Source: Acidobacteriota bacterium (lineage in GTDB: Bacteria; Acidobacteriota; Terriglobia; Terriglobales; Acidobacteriaceae). Taken from it: a stretch of DNA of 34,378 bases. Shown in pieces: positions 9,233-15,952 of the stretch. The notes under the pieces were generated by a model. That model saw only the letters and a list, made by a program, of their open reading frames with translations, did no database searches and had not been told where the DNA came from. The translations under genes were made by a program, and so were the position numbers. The stretch covers positions 1 through 34,378 of the forward strand of contig QIAU01000173.1 of the NCBI GenBank assembly GCA_003225055.1. Reading direction: 5' to 3'. Each line of letters starts with the position of its first letter. The first letter of the stretch is position 1.

Positions 9233-10225
9233 ATGAGCAAGGAAATCTCTCGCAGACAGTTTCTTGAGAATATCGGAGTTGGAACGGCGGCCAGTACGAG
9301 TCTTTTGCTATTGAAGGATGTTGCCAGCGCGCGGCTGGAAACCAATCTTCTTCCCTCGCGGACTCTTGGCAGAACCGGGGCAAAGGTCTCGATTCTTGCT
9401 TTCGGCTGCGGCAGTCGCTTCCTTGTGTACAAGGACGAAGAGAGCGCCCTGGCGATCCTCAATCACGCGATTGATCTGGGCGTGACTTATCTGGACACGG
9501 CATATGCTTACGGAGATGGCGAGAGCGAAACTCGCGTCGGCAAGGTGATGGCGTCGCGCCGTAAGGAAGTCTGGCTGGCAACAAAGATTCCTGATCGCAC
9601 CCGGGACGAATTCCTGCGCCGCTTGGAGGCAAGCCTGAAACGCCTCCGGACAGACCATGTGGATCTGGTCCACATCCACAGCCTGGGTCAAGACAGCGAT
9701 CTGGCGAAAATCGAGGCACCGAACGGGGCTCTGAAGGGTTTGATGGAAGCGCGTGAGCAGAAAATGGCGCGCTTCGTCGGGATGACCAGCCATACGAACG
9801 GAGAGGTGATGGCCAGGGCCATCGAGCGACACGACCTTGACTGCGTGCAGATGGCTCTCAACGCTTCCCGTAACGGCCGATTTGAAGAGCTGGCTCTCCC
9901 CGCTGCCAATCGCAAGAACCTTGGGGTGATCGCCATGAAGGTGACCGGTCAGGAGTTTCTGGTGGGCGACGGTCCTGGAAAGGCAGACATGGGCTCTCTG
10001 CTCCGGTATTCCCTGAGCTTGCCCGTAACAACTGCGGTCGTGGGAATGCCGCGCCCCGAAATGTTTGCACAGAACATTGAGACTGCGCGGAACTTCCGAC
10101 CGATCAAGGATCAGGAGAAAGAGTACCTGAGGCAGCACCTCAAGCCCGCTCGCGACGGACTGGAGAAGCGACTGGTCGGGCATCTGGATGGACCGACAGC
10201 GAATCCAGGAATGTTCCTGGCGTAG
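9233..10225 (+). CDS. Aldo/keto reductase with Tat signal
   Basis: A 330-residue protein. Residues 1-33 form a twin-arginine signal (ISRRQFLENIG, then a hydrophobic stretch), so the enzyme is probably exported folded with its cofactor. The TIM-barrel AKR signature is complete: LGRTGAKVSILAFGCG, then LDTAYAYGDGESE (Asp88 and Tyr93), WLATKIPDR (Lys118) and VDLVHIHS (His149), the catalytic tetrad. The C-terminal half has GVIAMKV and VVGMPRPE. Such Tat-tagged AKR-like proteins are frequent in Acidobacteriota and Planctomycetota; the substrate is unknown. The ATG is preceded by CGGAGGG at good spacing. It follows the decayed MFS gene on the same strand. An exported NAD(P)H enzyme needs a bound cofactor or acts as a lyase/epimerase-type variant, which is not resolvable here. 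Confidence 0.9.
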   Translation: MSKEISRRQFLENIGVGTAASTSLLLLKDVASARLETNLLPSRTLGRTGAKVSILAFGCGSRFLVYKDEESALAILNHAIDLGVTYLDTAYAYGDGESETRVGKVMASRRKEVWLATKIPDRTRDEFLRRLEASLKRLRTDHVDLVHIHSLGQDSDLAKIEAPNGALKGLMEAREQKMARFVGMTSHTNGEVMARAIERHDLDCVQMALNASRNGRFEELALPAANRKNLGVIAMKVTGQEFLVGDGPGKADMGSLLRYSLSLPVTTAVVGMPRPEMFAQNIETARNFRPIKDQEKEYLRQHLKPARDGLEKRLVGHLDGPTANPGMFLA

Positions 10226-10245
10226 TGCCACGAAGTCCGGTTCGA

Positions 10246-10719
10246 CTCAGCCAGGATGCGCTCGACTGGAAGAAACTCGAGCTAAGAATTCAGCGGGGCG
10301 TGGTACTGCGAGTGCCCGGACGGGTGAAAACGATCAAGTCCAAAGCACCCATGCCGCCGGACCGAAATCTCGCGACGGTGTTCCTGCAGCACGCGCGCCG
10401 GAGCAATGTGCTCCCGGAGCCCGGCCAGTGGGTGTTCGTCAATCTGTCCACGGGCAAGCCGTAGCGGCCGTCGCACATCCAATCGAAGTACATTCGGCCT
10501 ACGGGAAAGACGGCCACAGGCGTCGACGGCGTTGGCTGGCACAACTTCCGTCATACCTTTTCCACCATGTTGCGGGAGCTGGGCACAGACCTAAAGGTCC
10601 AGCAGGAGTTGCTGCGCTACGCCGATATCTCGACGACGCTGGACGTGTATACCCAGGGCTCGGCAGTACAGAAGAGGGAAGCGGTCGGCAAGGTAGTCAG
10701 CATAGGGCTGCCCGCATAA
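10246..10719 (+). pseudogene. Truncated tyrosine recombinase (integrase) with in-frame TAG
   Basis: One frame reads the C-terminal half of a phage-type integrase: LDWKKLELRIQRGVV, the beta-hairpin lysine region RVKTIKSKAPMP, WVFVNLSTGKP, then a TAG stop (10462-10464), then in the same frame YIRPTGK, HNFRHTFSTMLRELG (HxxR box), KVQQELLRYADISTT and the catalytic Tyr in LDVYTQ. The N-terminal domain and the first catalytic Arg are missing. The usual His of the RHxDI box is Tyr (LLRYADI). Truncation, nonsense codon and a lost catalytic residue mark it as dead. It ends 84 bases from the 3' end of tRNA-His, the classic place for an integrated element. Confidence 0.85.
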
Positions 10720-10803
10720 ATCCGCAGGAGCAGCCGATCTTCCCCTTATTGCCCAGCATTGCCCAGTAAAACCGGCCAATTCCTTTGTGGCTCAATGAGA
10801 TGC

Positions 10804-10880
10804 TGGGGTGGGAGATGGGAATCGAACCCACAACGTCCGGAGCCACAGTCCGGTGCTCTGCCAGTTGAGCTACTCCCACC
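10804..10880 (-). tRNA. tRNA-His (anticodon GTG)
   Basis: The minus strand folds into a full cloverleaf: acceptor GTGGGAG pairing with CTCCCAC, D-arm GCTC...GAGC, anticodon stem CCGGA/TCCGG around the loop CTGTGGC (anticodon GTG), and T-arm with GGTTCGATTCC. The extra 5' G (G-1, at 10880) opposite C73 is the identity mark of tRNA-His. The 3' CCA is encoded (10804-10806). An integrase relic lies just beyond its 3' end. Confidence 0.96.
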
Positions 10881-10890
10881 GTTCCTTGTG

Positions 10891-10920
10891 ATTATAACAA
10901 GCGAATTCCGCGCGCGTCAG
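10891..10920 (-). promoter_or_regulatory. Putative promoter of tRNA-His
   Basis: On the minus strand a perfect -10 box TATAAT (10891-10896) lies 10 bases before the tRNA 5' end. A weak -35-like CTGACG (10915-10920) stands 18 bases further upstream. Confidence 0.45.
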
Positions 10921-11013
10921 AGGCGTAATTCTGCACGCAAGATCTTCGCAGCCTTCAAGGCTGCTCCGGATGAAGACATCTTTAGAAATGTGAGAATGGC
11001 CTGAGTGTGCGGT

Positions 11014-12282
11014 CTAAATCCGACCGATGCCGACGTACTCGTATCCCATCGCACGCAAGCGAGTGCCGTCGAGCAGGTTTTTGGTGTCGAAGATGAGCGG
11101 ACGCTTCAAGAGCTGTTTGATGCGATCAAAATCCAAGGAACGAAATTCGGCCCACCCGGTGCCGACCACCAGGGCGTCGGCGCCTTCGGCGGCGGCATAC
11201 GGGGAATCACAATAGTGGACCGCTCCATTCAGCTCCAGCTTGGCTTCGGGAATGGCGACTGGATCATAGGCGCGCACCCGTGCCCCTCTATCGATCAGGC
11301 TCTGCGCCAGGCGCATGGCAGCCGATCCCGCGACGGAATTCGTATTCGGCTTGAAGGCTAGGCCGAGAATGCCAACGTCTTTGTTCTGCAACGAGTCGAC
11401 CACGCGACTGATCCGGTCGATCATGCGATCCGCTAATGAGTGATTGACCTCGCGAGCCGCGCCGAGCACCTTGAGGGTTACGCCGCTTTCGCGCGCCAGT
11501 TCAGCCAGGGCTTCCATATCGGATTCGGCGAAGCGCCCGCCCATGCCCGCTCCCGGTTGCAGGCATCGAGGAGCGATTTTCTTGTCCAACCCCAATGCCA
11601 GGGAGAGGCTTACGGCGTCGGCATTGACGCACTCGCACAAGCTCGCCAATTCGTTGATGAACGAGATCTTGGTTGCCACAAACGCAGTTACTGCCTCGCG
11701 CACCAGTTCCGCTGTCTCGTGATTGGTCACAATGACCGGCACGCCGCGCATGACCAAGGGATGGTAAATCTGCTTCAATGCCAGCACTGCTTCATGCGAG
11801 GAGGTGCCGAGGACGATCCGGTCCGGCCAGTTAAAGTCTTCCACGGCGCAGCCGTTCGTAAAGAACATAGGCTGCGACACCACGGTTGCTGTCAGACTGT
11901 TCTCGATCAACTGCCGCTCGACCCGCGATGCCGTACCAACAGGAACCGGCGTAGTTACCACGAACGTGTGAGCTCTGGGGGCGAGCCGGGTAATGCGCAC
12001 TGCGATATCGCCGAGGTGTTCAGGGCTATCTTCGGCCAGGAAGATCACTCCAACCTTGCGGGCAAAAGCCTCGATATCCGTGGAGTAGGCCAAACGGCCG
12101 CAGCGCACGTTGCGCCGAATGACCTCCTTGAGATTGCGCTCGAAAAAAGGGATGCTGCCCTGCGCCATCTCGACCATGCGCGAACTGTCAGAGTGGCAAC
12201 AAGTTACAGGAACCCCGAAATCGGCCAGACAGGCGGAGATTACTGTGCCCAGGTACCCTGAACCGTAAACTCCGATCTGCAT
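11014..12282 (-). CDS. UDP-glucose/GDP-mannose dehydrogenase-like protein lacking catalytic residues
   Basis: A 422-residue protein with the architecture of UDP-glucose 6-dehydrogenases. It has an N-terminal Rossmann fold (GVYGSGYLGTVISACLADFG), a central helical domain (FVATKISFINELA, Lys205 region) and a C-terminal Rossmann-like domain (GILGLAFKPNT, then ARVRAYDPVA). Key catalytic parts are altered. The family block GGSCFPKD is GGRFAESD (248-255), so the nucleophilic Cys and the Lys are gone. PEFLREG has become PMFFTNG, removing the catalytic Glu. FKPNTDD has become FKPNTNS. The frame is open and normal in length, so this is a conserved-looking paralogue, not a wreck. I start it at the ATG at 12282 (start of the Rossmann strand, preceded by AGAGGGG). 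An upstream in-frame start at 12387 would add 35 unrelated residues. Function unknown; ordinary UDP-glucuronate synthesis is unlikely. Confidence 0.85.
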   Translation of the reverse strand: MQIGVYGSGYLGTVISACLADFGVPVTCCHSDSSRMVEMAQGSIPFFERNLKEVIRRNVRCGRLAYSTDIEAFARKVGVIFLAEDSPEHLGDIAVRITRLAPRAHTFVVTTPVPVGTASRVERQLIENSLTATVVSQPMFFTNGCAVEDFNWPDRIVLGTSSHEAVLALKQIYHPLVMRGVPVIVTNHETAELVREAVTAFVATKISFINELASLCECVNADAVSLSLALGLDKKIAPRCLQPGAGMGGRFAESDMEALAELARESGVTLKVLGAAREVNHSLADRMIDRISRVVDSLQNKDVGILGLAFKPNTNSVAGSAAMRLAQSLIDRGARVRAYDPVAIPEAKLELNGAVHYCDSPYAAAEGADALVVGTGWAEFRSLDFDRIKQLLKRPLIFDTKNLLDGTRLRAMGYEYVGIGRI

Positions 12283-12369
12283 GATCTGCCCCTCTGGCGG
12301 ACACTTGCCGCTTTGCCGTGCCGCGATCCGACCGCGATAGGCGGATTCCCCACCTTCTTGTGTACCCTC

Positions 12370-12407
12370 GTACATACCCACGTGCAATGCACGGGAGGGT
12401 TATGTAC
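12370..12407. repeat. Long imperfect hairpin between two minus-strand genes
   Basis: The arms GTACATACCC (12370-12379) and GGGTTATGTAC (12397-12407) pair over 10 base pairs with one bulge. An inner stem CGTGC-AAT-GCACG (12381-12393) sits in the loop. It lies in the 190-base gap between the 2H phosphoesterase gene and the dehydrogenase-like gene. No T-run follows on either strand, so it is more likely an operator, a processing site or a small mobile repeat than a simple terminator. Confidence 0.6.
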
Positions 12408-12474
12408 CAACGGGGCAGACGGGAAAGTACCGGAAAGCAAGTCTGGCTTAGCGCAACTATCGAAACACAGGGAC

Positions 12475-13056
12475 TTACCGGCTCTTGCCGGACACCAGGC
12501 TGCGGCCCAGAGGGATAGGCGCCAGGTCAACCCAGGTGTTCTTTTCGCCTTCCCGCACGAAGGTAAGTTCGTCGACGGCAATGCGCCGGTTTCCTTCATA
12601 CCGGTTCCAGCGTTCTCGGGCGATCTCGAATGCTCGCAGCGCCTGCTCCTCGGCGGCCATCTTAACGATCGTCAGATGAGGCATATAGGGCCATTGCTCC
12701 TCGGATGAGAGGATCCCCGAGTTAAGCCGCTCGTGTAGCTCCCGCATACGGTACGCCGCATGTGCTACCCGGATGAAGACCGTGGGCGTAACCGGAACGA
12801 AGGTTTCGACCTCTCCCAACACCATCTCGAACGGATCTACCTGGCGACACATTTCGCCCAGTGTTTCCAAGGCCGTAGCTTCGTTCGGCGGGGGCGTAGC
12901 CCGATTGTTGCCGGCAGCCAGATAACGGGGAGGAAGGACGGTCAGATGCGCGGGCAGGTGGGGCAGTTCGGGATGCAGCTCGCGCCGGAGACCCTCGACA
13001 AATTCCCCGACCGGATGCTTGACATAAGACACCAGCGCGTATCGCGGGTTCAGCAT
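12475..13056 (-). CDS. 2'-5' RNA ligase / 2H phosphoesterase superfamily protein
   Basis: A 193-residue protein with the two HxT motifs that define the 2H superfamily: PAHLTVLPPR (His37-Leu-Thr39) and MPHLTIVKM (His127-Leu-Thr129), about 90 residues apart as in LigT/ThpR-like proteins. The N-terminus RYALVSYVKHPVGEFVEGLR and the inter-motif strand VFIRVAHA fit the bilobal fold. These enzymes hydrolyse or form cyclic or 2'-5' phosphodiester bonds; the substrate is not predictable. It is on the same strand as the dehydrogenase-like gene 190 bases downstream, but the large gap with a hairpin argues against tight coupling. Confidence 0.85.
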   Translation of the reverse strand: MLNPRYALVSYVKHPVGEFVEGLRRELHPELPHLPAHLTVLPPRYLAAGNNRATPPPNEATALETLGEMCRQVDPFEMVLGEVETFVPVTPTVFIRVAHAAYRMRELHERLNSGILSSEEQWPYMPHLTIVKMAAEEQALRAFEIARERWNRYEGNRRIAVDELTFVREGEKNTWVDLAPIPLGRSLVSGKSR

Positions 13057-13152
13057 GACCGCTTGGCATTATACCGCGCGGCCCCCGCGTGACCGGCTGG
13101 CTTGGGGGAACCCGTGCGATGAGGTCAGTTATAATCTTAAAGATACTCTCGG

Positions 13153-13172
13153 GAGTCGGGGCTTAGCGCAGC
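13153..13172 (+). repeat. 5' fragment of a tRNA-Pro gene
   Basis: The 20 bases at 13153-13172 match 19 of 20 bases of 13943-13962, which covers the 4 bases before and the first 16 bases of the intact tRNA-Pro (acceptor 5' strand and start of the D-arm). A TATAAT box (13130-13135) sits 21 bases before the tRNA-like start, much as TAGAAT (13923-13928) sits before the real gene. After position 13172 the similarity ends and ATPase-derived sequence follows. Confidence 0.7.
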
Positions 13173-13488
13173 GCGCGCGATCTGGGAAACATTTGTGTTC
13201 GCCCAATTGCGGGCCCGCGAACGCCGTGAAGGAAGAGTGGGGAGCCTGTTCTTCTGGCGTGACCGCACGCGAGAGGTGGACTTCGTAGCGGATGTGGCCG
13301 GGCGCTTGGAGCTATTCGAAGCGAAGTGGAACGAAGTCCCGACGGTCGGAGACACAGTCAACCTGGAGTTCGTCCGCAAGGTGGTTGGGAAGTCGCGGAT
13401 AGCCACCGGCGCGGTAGTTTGCCGCACCCTGAAGGGCTATCCCCTTGCCAACGGATTTCGGGCGTTGCCAGTAACGGCGCTGGATTAG
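13165..13488 (+). pseudogene. C-terminal relic of a DUF4143-type AAA ATPase
   Basis: From about 13174 the plus-strand frame reads ARAIWETFVFAQLRARERRE, then LFFWRDRTREVDFVAD, ELFEAKWNEVPT and a C-terminal LANGFRALPVTALD before the stop at 13486-13488. This is the end of the prokaryotic ATPase family with a C-terminal DUF4143 PD-(D/E)xK-like domain (pattern WRDRxxxEVDF...FEAK). Only about 105 of some 400 residues remain, and the ATPase domain is absent. The fragment begins immediately after, or within, the tRNA-Pro 5' fragment, and no start codon with a ribosome-binding site exists. It is a recombination remnant. Confidence 0.75.
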
Positions 13489-13532
13489 GTTGAACCCCCG
13501 TCACTCGCTGCGGGTAGTCCCGGCGATCAATC

Positions 13533-13817
13533 GTGTATTTTGCAGACTTGGCGAGCGGGAAAGTGAGGATCCATTGGGCGGCAAACGCCTTCCTCCACGA
13601 ACGCGCGGGTGCCTCAAAGGGAAAAATGTCTTTCCCTTTCCACGGATATGACATCAACGATACTTCAGGCGGGGTTGCCGGCGAATGGGTCACGCAACTG
13701 TTGCGGCAAGGCAACGCCAAGGTGTTCAAGAAGTATTCTCAACTGAAGCTGCAGATGAAGCGCGAGGCTTTATTCAAGTTGAATCGGCAGGCCAACCAAG
13801 AGAACGTCAGTTTTTGA
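13533..13817 (+). pseudogene. Probable C-terminal relic of an integrase-like protein
   Basis: A 94-codon frame whose last 45 residues (EWVTQLLRQG, AKVFKKYSQLKLQMKREAL, KLNRQANQ) look like the end of a tyrosine recombinase, with KKYSQ as the catalytic Tyr helix. The first half (MYFADLASGKVRIHWAANAF) is not recognised and may be unrelated sequence joined to it. The frame has no clear ribosome-binding site. A 9-bp perfect inverted repeat (13616-13624 with 13631-13639) lies inside it. Assignment is tentative, based on resemblance and on the tRNA-proximal position. Confidence 0.4.
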
Positions 13818-13852
13818 CACAGCGAGGGCCAACAGATGGGTTTTTGGCACAG
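13811..13852 (+). repeat. Pair of 12-base direct repeats at the end of the integrase-like relic
   Basis: TTTTTGACACAG (13811-13822) recurs as TTTTTGGCACAG (13841-13852), exactly 30 bases later. They sit between the integrase-like relic and tRNA-Pro and could be recombinase arm-type sites or part of a larger mobile repeat. Confidence 0.5.
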
Positions 13853-13946
13853 TTTTGACGCGCTTGGGCCGCATTTGCACCGCGAGCGGGCAGTCCGCCG
13901 TGGTGCGCTTCGTAGAAGTGGTTTAGAATCAGTGAAGCCATAGAGT

Positions 13947-14023
13947 CGGGGCGTAGCGCAGCCTGGTAGCGCACCTGCCTTGGGCGCAGGGGGTCGTTGG
14001 TTCAAATCCAATCGCCCCGACCA
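13947..14023 (+). tRNA. tRNA-Pro (anticodon TGG)
   Basis: A complete cloverleaf: acceptor CGGGGCG/CGCCCCG, D-arm GCGC...GCGC, anticodon stem CCTGC/GCAGG around the loop CTTGGGC (anticodon TGG), and T-loop TTCAAAT. Discriminator A73 is at 14020 and an encoded CCA at 14021-14023. Its first 16 bases are duplicated about 790 bases upstream. Confidence 0.95.
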
Positions 14024-14220
14024 ATCTTGGATTCGTCGCTGGCCAGCACGGGGAGAGCAACCGAACCACAATCCTTCGCGATCCCTCGCTACGCTGGGGA
14101 TTTCGGCAACAGCCCAAGTTCTTAACCACTACCCAATCCTGTCATTCCTGTCACTCCCAATTTGCCTTGCGAAGGGGCACTTCCCAGTAGATAATTTCGC
14201 TTCCCAAGGAGGTGAATCGT

Positions 14221-14937
14221 ATGCGCAGAGTGGTATTGCTGGTTATCATTGCCCTGCTCGGTATTTCTGCCGGCCACAGTTCCCCGCCGGCGGCGGACTG
14301 GGCGATCAACGCCACCGCAATCGAGGCCTGCAGTTGTCCTCACTTTTGCATGTGCTATTTCAATCCGCATCCGGCGGGACACCACGAGCACGGCAAAACT
14401 GAACACTATTGCAAGTTCAACAATGCCTACAAAGTCAACGAGGGCCATTACGGCAGCACCAGCCTGGCTGGCTCCAAGTTCTGGGTCACCGGCGACCTGG
14501 GCGGCGATTTCTCGCAGGGTCAGATGGACTGGGCTTTGGTCACGTTCGATAAGGCCACAACGCCAGAACAGCGCCAGGCTCTGGGCGAGATCCTGGGGCA
14601 CGTTTTCCCGGTAAAGTGGAAATCGTTCCAGACCACCGAAGGAAATATCGACTGGACGGCGGATAAAGACCAGGCGCACGCCGCGATCAATGGCGCTAAA
14701 ACCGCCGAGGTCAAACTGAAGCGCTTCCAGGGCATGACCGACGATCCAGCGGTGCTGAAAAACGTCAAGTACTGGGGAACGCCGCGCAATGACGGGTTCG
14801 TGATGATGCCGAATGAGCTGGAGACCTATCGGGAAGGCCCGAAGGCTTTCGAGTTCAAGGGCACCAACGGATTCATGCTCACCTTCGACATGACATCGAA
14901 GGACGTTTCCGGCAACAAGACTTCAATGGGCTACTGA
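14221..14937 (+). CDS. DUF1326 domain protein, secreted, Cys-rich N-terminus
   Basis: A 238-residue protein starting at the ATG at 14221, with a perfect AAGGAGGTGA ribosome-binding site at 14206-14215. The GTG at 14212 lies inside that site and is not the start. Residues 1 to about 22 form a signal peptide (VVLLVIIALLGISAGHS). The mature N-terminus begins WAINATAIEACSCPHFCMC, with Cys37, 39, 43 and 45 and a nearby HHEH; the family name is DUF1326. The cysteines and histidines suggest metal binding or a thiol-rich site. Function is unknown. It stands alone after tRNA-Pro with no partner gene. Confidence 0.85.
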   Translation: MRRVVLLVIIALLGISAGHSSPPAADWAINATAIEACSCPHFCMCYFNPHPAGHHEHGKTEHYCKFNNAYKVNEGHYGSTSLAGSKFWVTGDLGGDFSQGQMDWALVTFDKATTPEQRQALGEILGHVFPVKWKSFQTTEGNIDWTADKDQAHAAINGAKTAEVKLKRFQGMTDDPAVLKNVKYWGTPRNDGFVMMPNELETYREGPKAFEFKGTNGFMLTFDMTSKDVSGNKTSMGY

Positions 14938-15033
14938 CAAGCATTTCTTTTCGATGAAGGGATTGCGGCGGAAATTCTCCCGACTTTTCTCTTTGTGAGC
15001 ACGGGCAGCATTTCAGCCGCAGTCCACGCAGCT

Positions 15034-15321
15034 TTAGCTCAGCAGGGCTTCAGCGATCTCTCCCCATTCCTGCTCGAGCGAATTACGCGCGGGAGTTCTG
15101 CCCGCGCGGGTGTACCAGTATGCCGCGTTGGAAGTGTCGCCTTCTTTCCTGTGCAGGTAGGCGTGGACCCACGCGCCTGTTGGGCCTTCGTCCTGCTGAG
15201 CCGATTCGTGGGCGCGCTTCCAGTCGCCCTTGGCATCCCACCACAATCCGGCAAGGGCAACGCTGAGTTCGCGGGGTGGCTCGTCTCCGCGCAGAGAATC
15301 GCGGAATTGTTGCAGCGTCAT
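15034..15321 (-). CDS. Conserved hypothetical protein (about 95 aa)
   Basis: The frame encodes MTLQQFRDSLRG, then ELSVALAGLWWDAKGDW, RAHESAQQDEGP, AWVHAYLHRKEGD and NAAYWYTRAGR. I recognise this as a small conserved bacterial protein seen in Acidobacteriota and Proteobacteria without an assigned role; the helices and WYxRAG pattern suggest a TPR-like helical fold. I place the start at the ATG at 15321, where the familiar sequence begins. An upstream ATG at 15396 in the same frame would add 25 residues. There is no strong ribosome-binding site. It is convergent with the DUF1326 gene. Confidence 0.7.
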   Translation of the reverse strand: MTLQQFRDSLRGDEPPRELSVALAGLWWDAKGDWKRAHESAQQDEGPTGAWVHAYLHRKEGDTSNAAYWYTRAGRTPARNSLEQEWGEIAEALLS

Positions 15322-15574
15322 GCGGAATAAATTTAGCACGCCACCGTAGCAGTCAAGGATGCGCACGACGACCGGATCGGGCCAACCCGTGTTCATGCGT
15401 AGCTGGCGTTAAATCAGAAAGCTAAAATCCAACAATCAACAATCCGCGATATACGCCTCCTTCCCCCGGTCAGCTGGAGTTAGAAACTTACGCGTGAGCA
15501 GCTCAATCCTATGACTACCAAGGAGTTACGCGTGTTGCGTACAAGGCTAAATCTGGCGGACAAAGGAAATTGAT

Positions 15575-15605
15575 GTTTGATTTTCGATTGCAGATTAGAA
15601 CCTGC
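15575..15605 (+). repeat. AT-rich dispersed repeat, copy 1
   Basis: GTTTGATTTTCGATTG... ending in ACCTGC is repeated, with about 80 % identity and in the same orientation, at 17195-17226. The two copies flank the aminotransferase gene. A related stretch (aatcaacaat) occurs near 15430 in the opposite sense. Confidence 0.6.
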
Positions 15606-15624
15606 CGGTGCTGCTGGGGAGAGA

Positions 15625-15861
15625 TCAAGGTGTAGGGCCCAACCATTTTTCCGCATACTTCCACTTGTCCGATCGCCGCTCCGCGCATAGTGGAGGTGGT
15701 GTGCTCTCAATGAGCCATTTGCGGCGCAGCGCTCGAAAGCCACGGAAGAAAACTTCAATGCCGATGATGAATCCAAGAATTGCCCGAAGAACAATTCCGA
15801 GCCGAGTAGCAATCACCGTGTCAGAACGCGCCCGGGAAGGGGTTTGCTCGGCGCCAACCAT
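15625..15861 (-). pseudogene. Possible N-terminal fragment of a membrane protein (GIDE-like start)
   Basis: A 78-codon minus-strand frame. Its centre, GIVLRAILGFIIGIEVFFRGFRALRRKWLIESTP, read as FFRGFRALRRKWLIESTP after a hydrophobic helix, resembles the start of GIDE-domain membrane proteins (helix, then RxLxRKRLIENTPTS). After TP the similarity stops and the last 25 codons are unrelated, so this looks like a 5' fragment. The surrounding region 15322-15952 otherwise holds only repeats and no recognised gene. Confidence 0.35.
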
Positions 15862-15952
15862 TGCTGAAGCCCCATACCAGGAGGGCCAGAGTGAGGAGAG
15901 AATGGCGAATCTTGTTCACTGGCTGCCTTGGGAGACGGACGATCGCTTCCTA

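Noticed and set aside
9308-10231. 307-codon minus-strand frame opposite the aldo/keto reductase
   Set aside because: Antisense shadow; the plus-strand frame has a complete AKR signature and signal peptide, and the antisense product has no motifs.
11440-12261. 273-codon plus-strand frame opposite the dehydrogenase-like gene
   Set aside because: Antisense shadow of a frame with clear Rossmann motifs.
13616-13639. 9-bp perfect inverted repeat AAAGGGAAA/TTTCCCTTT considered as a terminator
   Set aside because: It lies within an open relic frame, has no T-run and no gene ending before it; kept only as a note in the integrase-like relic.
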